Shown here piece after piece: positions 8,198-19,660 of a stretch of DNA of 64,000 nt (within the stretch, counting starts at the first letter, position 1; each line of letters begins with the position of its first letter). Where the stretch lies: assembly GCA_022701365.1 (NCBI GenBank), contig JAKUHH010000194.1, forward strand, positions 17,683 through 81,682. The letters run 5' to 3'. Source of the stretch: Mycocentrospora acerina (taxonomy: Eukaryota > Ascomycota > Dothideomycetes > Pleosporales). A model generated the notes under the pieces. The model had not been told where the DNA came from and ran no database searches. It worked only from the letters and a program-made list of their open reading frames with translations. The translations under genes and the position numbers were made by a program.

Positions 8198-10650
8198 ATG
8201 CAACATCCGGCCAGAGACACTACGACGTATAGCAGCAACCGAGCGGATGGCGAGTCAACCAACATCTACGGCAACGTCTATAGCAATGTAAACTTTCCAG
8301 AAAAGCCTAGCAAGGCTGATAAACCATCAGCCCTCCAGTGCCTCCGCGCTCTGCGAGTGACAGACCCGCGCAAAGACCGGGCGCGCATCAAAGGCGACAA
8401 GGATAAACTGCTTAGAGACTGCTATGCCTAGATACTAGACGACCCTAGCTTCTAGCGATAGAGCGCGCAGGACAGCTTGCAGCTGCTGTAGATTTAAGGC
8501 AACCTAGGCAAAGGCAAGATAATAATAACAATAGGTGTTATTGCAGAGCTGTTGTAGAAAGGAAAAGATGCATTGCTGCTACTAAAGACAATATTAAGGA
8601 TGTTTAGCAGACTAAAACTTAGTTTAAATCCTAGATTAAGGGCTAGCTTAAGGCCCAGCTTGAGGATCAGCTGTGAGCTAGGCCTGCTAGCTTACTTCTT
8701 CTGCTAGAGCACCTGCCTAGAGCTTAACAACGCTGTTGCAGTGCTGCGCAGACTTATCTACATGCTTATTACACAGAGAGAGGAGCTCCTGCGCTATGTA
8801 GAGAAGTAGTACAAGGCTACAGACAAGCAGCTGTTTAAAGGCCTAAATGCTATCTACGCGCTAAGAGAGATGCTGTTAGACATTCTTAGCAACGCCTCTC
8901 TAATAATAACATACCTGCTAGTTAACGCGCTTAACAAGTGTACCTTAGGTCTGTTAGATCTCCTGCGCATTGTAACTAATAATAGCCTTAGCTAACACTC
9001 TTAAGTTAAGTAGCTAGTAATAAGCTGTAACGTGCTAGAGATTAAGCAGTATCTACACCCTAACTTACTAGGTGTAAAGGTTAGTCTAGAAGTTAGCGCT
9101 AGCTATGTGTTAAAGGCAGTAGCAGCATTTATAGACTTTAAGATGCAGGCTTTAGCAGCTAGACAGATAGATAATCCTAAGAGCAGAGCAGAGATCTAGC
9201 AGTTGCTCTGTAACAAGGCAGAAGGCATGTTTCTGTAGGTGCTGCTAGTATGCAAAGAGCTAGAGAGTGCACTACTGTACTAGACGCAAAAGGTGCTATA
9301 GGCACTGCTGCTAGGACTTAACCTGCTGTATAACTAGATAATAGCCTAGATTGTAGCGCAGGATGTAAGGACTGCAAAGTACTGTAAGGATGTTCTACAG
9401 GCTATTATACTTACCTTCTAGCTGCTGCAGCTTAAAGAGCTTGCTGTTGCTGCAGGCTTTTCTAAAGATTAGTTTAGTAACATGCAAGTAGTTGCTAATA
9501 CTGTTAGCTGCTATAGGTTGTTTCTAACTGTACGTAAAGGTGCTGTATCTTTTATCTACTTGTCTGCTAAAGACTACTTTATACTAGGCAACAGCTAGCA
9601 GGTGTTTAATGTCGCGTTTGCAGAGGAGCAAAGACAGCTAGCTAACTGCCTCCTAGACGTAATAGACAGCACACTGCAGAGGAATATGTGCAGCTTGCAG
9701 AAGCTAGGAGCATGTATTTAAAAAGTAATAGTAATAAGATGTATTAAAGACAGTAGTCTTCTGCAGATTACTTACGTGTGCAAGTACTAGGTTAAGCATC
9801 TGCTGGCAAGTAAATATACTTGCAGTAGTATCTTAGCAGACAGCAGTAAAGTGCACAGGTTCTTTTAGAAGCACCTGCTGCACTAGCTAGAAGTAATAAG
9901 CCTGCTGCAAAAGATACTAGAAGCTATACATGCACTGCAGCAGCTGCAGTTGTTACTATTAGTAGGTTAGAGACTAGCTATGCAACAGCACTATTACTGA
10001 CTTTAGACAAGAGACCTAAAAGCACAACATTATTAAAAGTTATCTACAATGCAGTGCAGTTTGCAATGTAAAGCAGATCTAGGATCTAGGAAGCACTACT
10101 GTAGGTGTACTATAGTGCGTTAGTATTTGCACTACAACAAAGTGTACTCTAGCATTAGTTTAGGTTGCAAATGCTAGAGAGAGTGCAGGTAAAGTGTAGG
10201 CTTAATAAGGACTAGGGGCCTCTGCTGCAGACACTTAAGGGCTATATAAGCAAGGTCAGCAGCGTAGCCTTCTTAGCAGCAGGAGATTAACTAGCATCAG
10301 CTTTGTGGGATAAGACAGTGCAGGTGTAGGATGCAAAGACTAGCTAGCAGCTGCATAAGCTTAAGGGCTATACAAGTGTTGTTACCAGCGTAGTCTTCTT
10401 AAGGGACAGCTTACATCTAGAAACTAACTAAGGGTTAATACTGCTTCTGCAAAGAGCGCAGTCTGTATCTTCCTTTACTCCTTAGTTGCCTGCAAAGCGC
10501 ATCTTTGTTATAAAGAGGTAGTTAACAGCAGATATAGGAGAGATGCTTTAGATACCTGCTAACTACTAACCTAGCTGTATTACTGTTTACAGCTGTTAAG
10601 TTGCGTTTAGGTACAGCTCTAGCAGGGTTTTGCTGCTTGAATTATCATAA
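8198..10650 (+). pseudogene. NACHT-WD40 NLR (NWD/HET-E type), near full length, RIP-broken
   Basis: Same family as the 915-2014 copy, in opposite orientation, and longer. From ATG 8198: Asn/Tyr-rich N-terminal tail ('ESTNIYGNVYSNVNF'), 'ALQCLRALRVTDPRKDRARI', Walker A 'GNLGKGKI' (the key Thr is now Ile, ACA to ATA), and a NACHT body shared with the other copy. Next come 'NKAEGMFL' and 'QVVANTVSCYRLFLTVRKGA' (winged-helix region) and 'LASKYTCSSILADSSKVHRF'. Then at least two WD40 units at about 10.2-10.4 kb ('GPLLQTLKGYISKVSSVAFL', 'QLHKLKGYTSVVTSVVFL'), where the GH dipeptide has become GY. The end 'IPANY..PSCITVYSC' with 'SSSRVLLLEL' matches the usual C-terminus of fungal NACHT-WD40 proteins. 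Dozens of TAG/TAA codons and some frame changes make it non-functional. Expected role: ligand-sensing cell-death switch. Confidence 0.85.
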
Positions 10651-10895
10651 GCACACATCTTTTGTTACATGCAGTCTTCTCTAACTCTGCACTGCTGCTA
10701 GCTGCAGTAGCACAGCTACTGTACATAAGCTATAGATATTTGTTTTAAGCACTATATACATGTTAACAAGTCTCTGTGCTAAGATAGATTATTAATAATG
10801 TAGTAGATAGTCTGCTATAGTTATAATTAACTTTAGAAGAGACACCTAAAGCTGTCTACTTAGAAGGTAAGCAAGATCTAGGTAGGCGAGGGAGC

Positions 10896-11201
10896 TTGCT
10901 AAATGTAGCAGGTGGGGCTTTAAACCCCTGCTCGCAGGCTGGCGGAAACATTGTTGCAGCTGCGCGCAGGGGTGAAGCTGCATTCGCTAGTAGCTGTATA
11001 CAAAAGCAAGGAGTATTAAAAAAAGGTGCTGGAGAGGATATAATTGCTCAGCAAGAGGCTACTCAGCAGATTACTCGTGAAGAGCGTCAAGGAGGAGAGC
11101 ACGCAGGCCTCAGCCGCCAGGCTCTAGCACGTTGCAGCAGGTGCAGAGAGACTGGGCACAACTCACGCACGTGTAAAAAAGATAATCTAGATACTACTTA
11201 A
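10896..11201 (+). pseudogene. C-terminal zinc-knuckle tail of a pogo/Fot-like transposase
   Basis: The frame ends in 'QQITREERQGGEH', then 'SRQALARCSRCRETGHNSRT' and 'CKKDNLDTT'. The CxxC-x4-HxxxxC knuckle after a Gln/Arg-rich stretch is typical of the tail of fungal pogo/Fot DDE_1 transposases. The DDE core is missing: sequence upstream (10651-10895) is TpA-rich and shows no motif. The adjacent tandem repeat and palindrome at 11281-11330 look like the element's terminal region, which supports this reading. Other zinc-knuckle proteins cannot be excluded. Confidence 0.55.
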
Positions 11202-11280
11202 CTTATAACAGTACTATCTATGTTGTAGATGATCTTGTTGTTGAGTTGCGCATCTTCAAAGGTGATTAAAGTTGGTGGGG

Positions 11281-11340
11281 TGGACGCCTCGCTTGTATGG
11301 ACGCCTCGCTTGTAAAACACGTTATACGTGTATACTATAC
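11281..11340. repeat. Tandem 17-bp subterminal repeat and palindrome, probable transposon end
   Basis: TGGACGCCTCGCTTGTA occurs twice back to back (11281-11297 and 11298-11314), followed by the palindrome CACGTTATACGTG (11318-11330) and TA-rich sequence. Subterminal direct repeats next to a terminal repeat are common transposase-binding sites of pogo-like elements. The matching left end was not found. Confidence 0.55.
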
Positions 11341-11387
11341 AAAGACTCTACTTGCTTAGTGACGTGAAGTAAGAAGGTTCTTAACAG

Positions 11388-13000
11388 CTTAAGCTGATAG
11401 CAAGCTGCTGTAATTTGCTTAGGAAATAGGAAGGGCTTAGCTTTAAGAGTAAACTTAGGTTGCCATTTAGTATTGCTATTATAGCTTTTGCCTCTCTCTT
11501 TTTCTTTAGCTTGTTGCCAGCTTGTTTGCTACTCTAAGGTTATTTCTTCTTTTAGCTTTCTATTTAGATAGCTTAAAGTAGTAGCAACCTCCTCTGTTTT
11601 TATGTGCTTTAGGCCTGCCTTAGCTAGCCTGTCAGCGTGGTTGTTTCCTTTGATTTTTTGGTGGCCTGGAATCCACTTAAAATCTACTCTATTTCCTTGT
11701 TGTACTAGTGTCCTACACAGCCTAGTAATAAGGTAGCTAATTTTTTGTCATCCTTTTAATGCAGTGCTTTGCAGTCTTTTTAGGGCTGCTTGGCTGTCTA
11801 CAAAAATATAGATTGTTTCTGCAAAGAGCTCTTGCAGAACTAAATTACTTAACGCTCTAAAAATAGCGTATAGCTTAGCGTCTATTATTTCTAGGCCTTG
11901 TCCTAGGTTGTAGCTTTTTGCCTGCAGGTAATTAAGACTAAGCGGGTCTATTTGACAATAGCCTGCTGCAGTCTCTTCTCCCTGTTTTGACCCGTCTGTG
12001 TATAGCAAGATAGGTTGAGCTAGCCTAGTAGTGGTAGTAGTAGTGGTAGTAGTAGTAGTAGTACTATTGCTGTTGATATTTCTAGCAGTAGCAGCAGCAG
12101 CTAGGATTGTCTGATTTTTTTGTTGTTGTTTTTTGTGTTTTTGTAGTAACCAGCTTTAGTGAGCTTTTGCAGTCTCCTCTTTGTTTTCTCTAGAAATATA
12201 GATAGTAGCATAAGAGTCTGCTGGCTTACTCTATAGCTTTGCTAGTAGAATAGATATTTCCTCTACATTAGAGTGTTTTTCTGTTCTTCTAGTTAGCCTG
12301 CTAAGCTAAGTTTAATTTGTTGTGTTTTGTGTGTTTTTTTGTTATTGTTTTTCTCTGCTTACAGCTTTCCTAATAGGGTAGTTGCTAGTAAAAGCTAGTA
12401 GCCTTAAAGCATATTGCTAGCACAGCTTTTCTGCTTTAATCTCTAAAGGTAAGATAGCTGCTTCTATTTCTAGTGCTTTTATAGAAGAACCTTTAAAAGC
12501 CCCTAGTATTTGTCTTAATGCTGTGTTTTGCATTGTTTGTTAATAGCGTAGCAGTCCTTTGTTTCCTTTTTTCTACCACAATTGCGTGCTATAGTCTGCA
12601 ATAGACTAGACGCAAGAAATATATAGCAGCCTAGTTGCCTGCCTACTAAGGCCTTTTTGTGTATTGCCTAGCCTTTGCAGGCTATAGAAGGCCTGTTGTG
12701 CTATAGCAACCTTGTTTTGCACATGTTGTTTATAAGAGAGCTTTCTATTTAGGAAAAAGCCTAGCCACCTAACTAGAGAGCTAGGATAGATAGTCTTATT
12801 TCCTATTAGTAGAGTTTTCTCTTCTTTTTCTGCTGTTCTTTTTTTGCTAGCAAATAAGAGCTCTGTTTTAGAAACTTCAAATTTAATAGCACTGTCTTTT
12901 GCTTCTAAAAGCATAGCCTTAGCAGTTTTTTCTAGTATTGCTACTACTTTTTCTGCTGTTGCTGCTGTTGCCCCTACTGCAATATCATCTAAATATAAAA
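11388..13000 (-). mobile_element. Tad-like LINE fragment: RT end, RNase H (copy 1)
   Basis: Non-LTR retrotransposon body, truncated on both sides. On the minus strand it begins inside the reverse transcriptase at the catalytic box 'YLDDIAVGA', then 'FEVSKTELLFASKKR', 'WLGFFLNRKLSYKQHV' and 'IADYSTQLWWKKGNKG'. RNase H follows with its acidic residues in 'LYTDGSKQG', 'IIDAKLYAIF' and 'IFVDSQAAL' and the end 'FKWIPGHQ..GNNHADRLAK'. The nucleotide sequence runs parallel to the copy at 61.2-62.8 kb, with homology ending near 12,990 and 11,388. A few TAA/TAG codons break it. A (TAG)n run at about 12,028-12,066 encodes a Thr tract between RT and RNase H. Confidence 0.88.
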
Positions 13001-13105
13001 AAAACACCAACTTTGCCTTTTTTAGCGCGTCTGCTCTGACGCCTGCGGCATCAATATTTCATCAGATACCATCTTAACACATATCAGACAGTCTCTCCCC
13101 TAATT

Positions 13106-13421
13106 TCTAGAGCCCTAGGGCTAGGCCTCTACAACGCACAAAAACAAGAAATAGCAACAGCCTAGATAGCTGACTGCTGCAGGAGCCTTGACCTAAAGGC
13201 CTACTACAACGAAATAGACCTGCTCTAGTACACTCTACTGTTAGTAAGCCGCGTAGTGAGAACACTACTACTGTTTTACTAGGCTTCTAAGGCTCTAGAA
13301 AAGAGAGCTTAGTCTAGGAGGAAAAACAATGCCTCATAGACTAACGTCTGCATAGGCTTTATTGTATTTAAAAAGACTAGCAATAGCATATGTAGATACA
13401 ATATAAATGAAGAAAAAAAAA
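13106..13421 (+). mobile_element. LINE 3' tail (same family as copies 1 and 2), poly-A end
   Basis: Matches the reverse complement of about 60,504-60,905, the 3' end of LINE copy 2, including 'GTAGTAG..GTTTTACTAGGCTTCTA', the 'GGAGGAAAAACA' block and the terminal 'ACAATATAAATGAAG' followed by an A run (13413-13421). It lies in the opposite orientation to the LINE body just to its left, so it is a separate 5'-truncated insertion. Unlike copy 2 it has only about one unit of the 34-bp minisatellite. Confidence 0.75.
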
Positions 13422-13468
13422 CATTAGCTGCCATCTTTAATACTACAACTGGGCAATTAGCACTGCTT

Positions 13469-13753
13469 TGTAACGACGCAGGTTAGAAGAGAGTGATCCG
13501 AATAGGGTCCGAATGTCGACTGTGAGGCACATGGGAGTACTGGGACTGGAGGGTAAGCCAAAGATACTTTTCTCTACACCTACAGGTCTTGTACGAAAGG
13601 ATACAGAAAAACTACTCTACAAGGCTTCATAACCTGCCACCTTATATACGTCTTCTCAGCGGTACTATCCGGGGCGAGTACGAAATGGGTGGCGTTCGGA
13701 TAGGTGTCGGTTGAATCAGGGGTAAGTTGGGATGTGACGTTGTGAACGTTACA
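13469..13753. mobile_element. Probable solo LTR (or short TIR element), 285 bp
   Basis: Begins TGTAACG and ends CGTTACA, giving perfect 7-bp inverted ends with the canonical TG...CA of LTRs. It contains a TATATA motif ('CCTTATATACG', near 13,652). Flanks TGCTT and CTACT do not form a clear target-site duplication, so a deletion or old age must be assumed. GC content and codon context differ from the LINE DNA on both sides. A MITE is the alternative. Confidence 0.5.
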
Positions 13754-13906
13754 CTACTGTTTTACTAGATATCTATAGGTCTAGAAACGAGAGCTTAGCA
13801 TAGAAGGAAAAACAGCACCTCATAGACTAAAGTCTGCATAGGCATTACTGTATTTTGTAAAGCTAGTTAGACAGTTTAACATAATACAAATGAAGAAAAG
13901 AAAAAC
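13754..13906 (+). mobile_element. Second LINE 3' tail, poly-A end
   Basis: A diverged copy of 13,245-13,421: 'CTACTGTTTTACTAG', 'GAGAGCTTAG', 'GGAAAAACAGCACCTCATAG' and the end 'ATACAAATGAAGAAAAG' with an A-rich run to 13,906. It starts exactly where the probable LTR stops, so the LTR insertion or a later deletion removed its left part. Confidence 0.65.
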
Positions 13907-14037
13907 TTCCTGTTAGAATCACTGTAACAATTAACAATCAGCAAAGCTTTAAATTCATTTGGCGTTTGCTTGATGTTAAGGTCATTGCACATATTTTTTA
14001 GTTACTGTTTTGTTACGTCGATTTCTAGATCATTATC

Positions 14038-16059
14038 CTATGAATTTGCGCCAGACTTGAAAAGTAGGTCAACAATGTCTTGATTTCCGTTTGCATAAGC
14101 GTGGAGCAGCGCTGTTAAGCCACCAAAATCTGTAGAGTTCAGATTGGCATGAAGGTGTATAAGTTTAAGAGTGACTTTTCGGTTTCCATGTGCTGCAGCA
14201 TACATTAGAGGCGTTCGCCCATTGTTGTCTTTAGAGTTAACATTAGCCCCCCTTTTAAAAAGGTGACGGCAGACAAGAGATTTGCCAAACTTTGCGGCAT
14301 AGGCCATAGGTGTGATGCCATCTATGTCAGCAGTTTCTGCATGAGCCCCATTATCGAGGAGGAGGTCAACAATACCAGCGTGTCCGCATTGTGAGGCATA
14401 TGACAATGGTGTTCGACCAGATATATCTCCAGCGTTTGGACAAACCTTTTTAGCAACCAACAACTGTACAATCTCTAGATGCCCATTTTCTGCAGCAAAA
14501 GAAAGTGGTGTTCGTAAATATTTGTCCTTCTAATCAGCCTTAGATCTAAAATTAAGTAGCATGAGAACAGTGTTTAAGTCTCCCGACTTCGCGGCATAAG
14601 ACAGCGGAGTCCGACCCTTGTTATCTTTTGAGTTTGGCATTGCTCCGCAATGAAGTAATATTTAGACGGATTTACGCTGATCACGCCACGTTTGAGAAGT
14701 CTCAAATTCCTTAACTCTGCATGTTTTTCCCACCTCCGAAGCCTATGACAAGGGGGTTCGGCCTTCACAGTCTGTACAATCCACTATAGCCCCGTAATTG
14801 AGAAGCAGTTCGACAATGCCATAATTACCTTGGATAGCAGCGACTAATAGTGGCGTTTGTATTCTGTTATTTATGGACTCTAAACGCGCACCATGGTCAA
14901 GAAGAGCCATGACAGTGTCGTTGTATCCACTAGAAACCGCGAAATCTAAAGCTGTTCTGCCGAACATATCACTCAAATCCACGATTTTGACGGAACTAAG
15001 AAACAAATTTACAATCTCTGTACGTCCTAATTCTGCAGCATAATGGAGCGGTGTTTTGTTTTGGAGGATTGTCTTTAATGCACTTGAAAAGACGAGATGT
15101 TTTGAATTATTTAAGTACCGTAGAAGCAAGCGAACCACATCAGTCCTATCAAATTCTATCGCCGTATCCAATAAAATTTTTACATTTATATAACGAAATG
15201 TTCTGTTAAAAAATAGAAGTAGCTTGACTAAGTTAAGGGATACAAATTTTACTGCGAAGATGAGAGCTTGAAAGCTTTGTGGATCCAGAAAATATTCGTC
15301 TTGATGACGAAGAAGTAGCTTAAGGATTGTCTCGTGACCCTGTCTTACAGCCAGTTCAATGGGCAGGCAACATAAAATACCATTCAAATGTTTCATGGCC
15401 CTATAGAGCAGAAGAAAAGCGACAGTACTTTCTTGCTTGTTGTACACCGCATGATACAAGGGCGTTTTATTACCAATATCAGCCAGTCTTGGGTCAGCAC
15501 GGTTCGCTAGAAGCAATTTGACTATAGAACTGTGTCCTTCTTTTGCAGCGTACCACAGCGGAGTCCTGGCAAAAGTGTCTTTGCAATCGGCTTTGGCACC
15601 ACTAACGAGCAGCATGTTGGCAATACTTGTGCACCCACTTTCCGCCACTAGTGACAAAGGGGACCGAAGATCATGATCTGGAATGTTTGGATCGGCTTGA
15701 TTGTTGAGTAGTAGCTTCACAATATCTTCATGTTGGCCTTTTGATGCGTACCAGAGGGGTGTGCGTCCAACGCTGTCTTGATTATTTGCACTGGAGCCAT
15801 CAGCGAGAAGATCTTCGACTTTCTGTAGCAGCTCGAGGTATTTGTTTGCTTTACTTTGAACGTCGGTAGTGTTGGAAGACCCAGCAAGCTCAGAACTATA
15901 TTCAGCCTTTTCTACAACTTCTCTCATGGCAACTGAAAGCACAGCCTGATCTCCATCAACAGTCTCACATGTGTCAGATGAACTACTTTCGATGCAAGTA
16001 TCTTCGATTTCATACGTCTCTGTCCATTCTACTTGAGATTCAGTATTTGCGGTGCTCAT
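14038..16059 (-). pseudogene. Ankyrin-repeat protein, frameshifted and nonsense-broken
   Basis: Start chosen at the ATG at 16057-16059 ('MSTANTESQVEW'); the upstream ATG at 16092 adds only a hydrophobic stub. An acidic, Ser-rich N-terminus of about 85 residues is followed by some 15-20 ankyrin units such as 'GRTPLWYASKGQHEDIVKLL', 'RTPLWYAAKEGHSSIVKLLL' and 'GRTPLMYAAAHGNRKVTLKL'. The first 449 codons from 16092 are open. Near 14,743 a TAG appears, then the repeat continues in the next frame ('HAELRNLRLLKRGV') and returns to the first frame around 14,660 ('SKDNKGRTPLSYAAKSGDL'). A further TAG precedes the last 141 codons ('SKAD' stop 'KDKYLRTPL'). Function cannot be deduced: ankyrin stacks bind partner proteins and no catalytic domain is visible. 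Confidence 0.85.
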
Positions 16060-16092
16060 TGTGAACAGACGATGGATAATATAACAAAACAA

Positions 16093-17912
16093 TTAAGTAA
16101 AAAAAAGCGAAGTTCCACTTGAAATGATTATAATGCACGGAAGGAGAAAGTTTTCCGAACAGCAACGGAGAAAGCTATTTAATGATTCAACGAAAGCTCT
16201 ATAAGTGCTTATAAAAATCTTCTTGATTTTGACAGATTCTGTGTCTAGTTTATTCGTCAAAGTCAGCACATGAGCAACTTAAGCAGCTTTGTTGTCAGCA
16301 TAGATTGCTGACAACTTTATGTCATTGACGTGATTCGAGTTGTATCCGTTTGAGAAATGAGTCGCATCATTTGCATTGCGCTTATTGAAGAAGACGTCAT
16401 TTCACTTTAAGTTTTTGCTTAGTCGCAGGATTGCAGAAATAAGTGGTTCTTGGTAAACTTCGCCGTCGTCGCGATCGTACCAAAAGTAGCAGTACTTTCG
16501 GAAACAAGGTAAGAGGCAAGGAGATTTTTCTACTATACACTCCGTACGCATCACATACAGCTACTCAAGAGTAGCACCAAACACTCATTTGAATACGTGA
16601 TCTGTGGAACCTTGACTTGCCTTCCAGGCCAATTAATGTTATTCCCATCCCTTAGTTTTAGGTTGTGGAAGGCAAAAAAACTGGAATAGAAACTTTCAGG
16701 TATTCTATCGTTTGGATTAAAATCGTTTATCTATTGCCCTTAGAGGCGCTTTTATTTACAAAGGGAACACCAAATCATAGACGCGTGTATATTTGACGTG
16801 TAGAGGGGAGTGTAGCTCCGTGTAATGACCCAAACGGAGCTTCTAAAGTGTAAGCGTTGTTCTACGCGAAAGATGTAACTACCAGTCATAAGATTAGTTG
16901 CCTTTTTCGCGTTACACGTGTGGCGTCGACTTACTCGTTGAATTGAAAATTAGACAAAATCTGAGTTAAATTGTAAACCTACTGTCCTTGGTTCTAGGAA
17001 TGTAGCGTCTCTGTATTTGTTATCAAGTATTTATATGTTTGAGTTGATTTCTTTAGTGTTTGGTACACGCTTTCGCTTTCTTCTCGTCCCCTTGGGGTGT
17101 TAAGACCCCACTCACCATCTGATAATCACCAGGATTGACAATGACCAACATGACCTTTACAAATAGTTACAGATCTGGTCCAGCTGAAATTTTGATTCTC
17201 TTGAAAGTGTGTAAGCTTGAATAACACAGCTTTGTGCTTGTCTTAAACTTTCCTATGCGCTGTGTACTTGACAAATTAGAGGTGCACTTTTGCCGGAAAG
17301 ATCTAAGGTGTGTTTGTCGAGTCAGACTTTACAAACAAAAAGCCTAAGATGAGATTTCAATGCTACTGCTGGCTAACGATCGTGACTGTAGATATTGAAT
17401 ATGCGACGTCGTGAAACATTAGTATGACATGTAGGAAACCTACGCGTAAATCGAATATGCCAGAAGACCCAGAACTGAATATGTTTGTGCTAAAACGCGC
17501 AATTGGTATTGTAGAGAAGGCGTTGTAATCTTTTAAAGCACTGGTGGCGCGAATGCATGAAAAACGAAAAGTGTAGAGGGTAATTTAGTTAGTGAAAGCT
17601 TAAGGTAGCTTATACACGAAGCAATGCGAATTGCTGGTGACCTGCACTTAACGAAATTTTTGTCCTTCGGTATCAAAGTCTTCTATATTAATATTATGAT
17701 ATTAGACATTATTATTATTTTTCTCATAAAGTCTTATGGTGAGCGCTAGCTCGGCCTAGTCGCACGCCCAAACAAGCAGCGCGCGTCACTCACTGTGCTC
17801 TACTCACTCGTCACTCACTCGCCTTGATATAGACAGAGGATAACGCACGTGAAGCCCCAATGATATTCTAATCCAACTCTACAGCCGCCGTTCTCTTCAC
17901 AAATTGATCACA
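16093..17912. other. Gene-free stretch
   Basis: About 1.8 kb without a convincing ORF on either strand. Contains an AT-rich segment (about 17,690-17,730, ATT repeats). It presumably holds the upstream regions of the flanking divergent pseudogenes. No repeat shared with the rest of the window was found. Confidence 0.5.
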
Positions 17913-18761
17913 ATGAGCGACGCCGAGAATGCTGATGAACGTAAATGGCTAGACAAGACGGTACTCAATCTGGCTAAAGCGATAGCCGAGCTTTTGGACT
18001 GAAGCGATGAACTAAACGAGAGCATTGTTAATCTCTTAATTACAGGTTTTGAAAAGGCACGAATCTTTGCTCTAGGCAAGGGAGCTGTTGCGTGCTGCGC
18101 AACAGTCGACTTCCACAAGCACAACCAACTCGGCCTTACTGCTGTGGAGTTTGGCTGACTGCTGAACAATATCGTTTCTGGCCCCGAGGGATTCGGAGTG
18201 CTGCCCGTGGCCTCGGCGGTAGATAACAGTGGCAGAGTCTGCGACAAGACAACTAGCTGCCAGGACAGGAACACTCAGAGCGAGCTTACTACGATGCATG
18301 TCAGACATCTTCAGAAACGGGTTGACGAAGACACGAAAGAGTTGCGTATGACTATAGTTAAGGCCAGCGCGCTAGACATTTGCATGCTGCACAACTCTAT
18401 GCAGCAATGCCTGCCTACTGAAATCCGGGATATAGTGTATGATGCGTACCTCGCAATTCCAGAGTGTATACGCACAAGAGGTTGTCAGGAAGAGAGTTAC
18501 TCTGATTACCTGCACGCGCTCGTACCTGTGACACCACGCCTACCTATTTTGAAGGTTGGTGTTTTTTTGGCTGTGATGTCGGGCTCACTACAATGGGGAA
18601 GCATTCGCGGCAGGGATTTGATGGGTATAGCATACATCGAGAGGGTCAACTAACTCTATCGGAAAGGCATCTTCCAGACAAATGGAGCGGAGCTGCCGAA
18701 ACTGGTGATTGACGTTAGGCACGCGGCATCAAGCGCGCAAACGAGACATGACAAGTTCTAA
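17913..18761 (+). pseudogene. Unidentified fungal protein with LP-EIRD-VY motif, three stops
   Basis: From ATG 17913 ('MSDAENADERKWLDKTVLNL') a single frame runs about 282 codons with TGA at 18000 and 18156 and TAA at 18651, then continues plausibly ('ELPKLVIDVRHAASSAQTRH') to TAA at 18759. The segment 'QQCLPTEIRDIVYDAYLAIP' resembles the 'LP.E(L/I)RD.VY' box common at the start of fungal F-box-like or 2EXR-like proteins, but here it sits mid-protein. I do not recognise the rest. The intact frame with only stop changes suggests RIP-type decay. Confidence 0.5.
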
Positions 18762-19660
18762 GCAGAGATTAAACACACTGTTAATTTTTAGGTTAAGCTA
18801 GGGCTTACGCAACTTCATGCTATTTACTCTCTTAGCAAACATATAATAAGCTATGCTGCTACGCAAGCAGCACAACTCGCCACGCTTTGTTACGCAAAGA
18901 GCTACTGTGTTTAAGTCTTTATCCTCTATAGAACACCTAACCATCTAACATCTGTTAGCCTAACATTTGTAGAGATGCAAGTGACTAGCTAAATTATAAC
19001 AAAGTTTGTACAGCAATTGCAGGCAGCCTAGTAGGGCAGCTTAACTGCAGTCTGTGTTTAAATGTACATTTGTCGCAGGGCCTAGTACCTAAATCACAGC
19101 TGCTTCGCAGGGCAGACAGTGAACGCAGCATTACTAACAGAGCTGCTAAATGTATAGTTCGCAGCAACAAACACTTATTGTAGCATCAAGATTCAGCGTT
19201 CTGGGGATAGTGCGCAGGGGGCTAGTAGGCAGCACTAGCGCAGAGGCATGTTTAGGCGTATCGCGCTATAAATAGAGGTGAAGCTTAAGTCATTACGGTT
19301 GTTTGGCTGGCACTGGAAGGCGAGACAATGGCGATGGCGATGGCGATGGCAGTGGGCAGCCTGGTCGCGGATCGTCGCTGTCAGAACCGTTGCATCCCTG
19401 GAGTCTTGAGAGGTTAGCTGGGAGAAATCATGCGCTCTGCTTACGTAATGAATTTGTCAAAGCTTGCCCTCCACAAACATTGATTTAAACAACAGCAACT
19501 GCCTACCTAGCAGATTGCATAGAACTTTATTTTATCAACAATCACATGAGTTTAATAGCAATTGAAATCACGACAATGTCAGATAAGGTATTATATTCAT
19601 TAATCACTCTACGAGGGACTACAGTCGTCATTGTACCAACTAACAAACTTTGTCCGCAAA
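18762..19660. other. TpA-rich degenerate sequence with a short GGCGAT repeat
   Basis: 18,780-19,260 has the dense TAG/TAA texture of RIP-damaged repeats but no motif could be identified. A canonical-looking TATAAATAG sits at 19,267-19,275 and a GGCGAT repeat (three and a half units) at about 19,328-19,352; the ORF spanning it begins with TTG and is not considered real. Confidence 0.4.

Noticed and set aside
14574..14768. Independent 64-aa minus-strand ORF
   Set aside because: It is the shifted-frame part of the ankyrin repeat gene.
19303..19488. Gly/Asp-rich 61-aa ORF
   Set aside because: TTG start and composition caused by the GGCGAT microsatellite.
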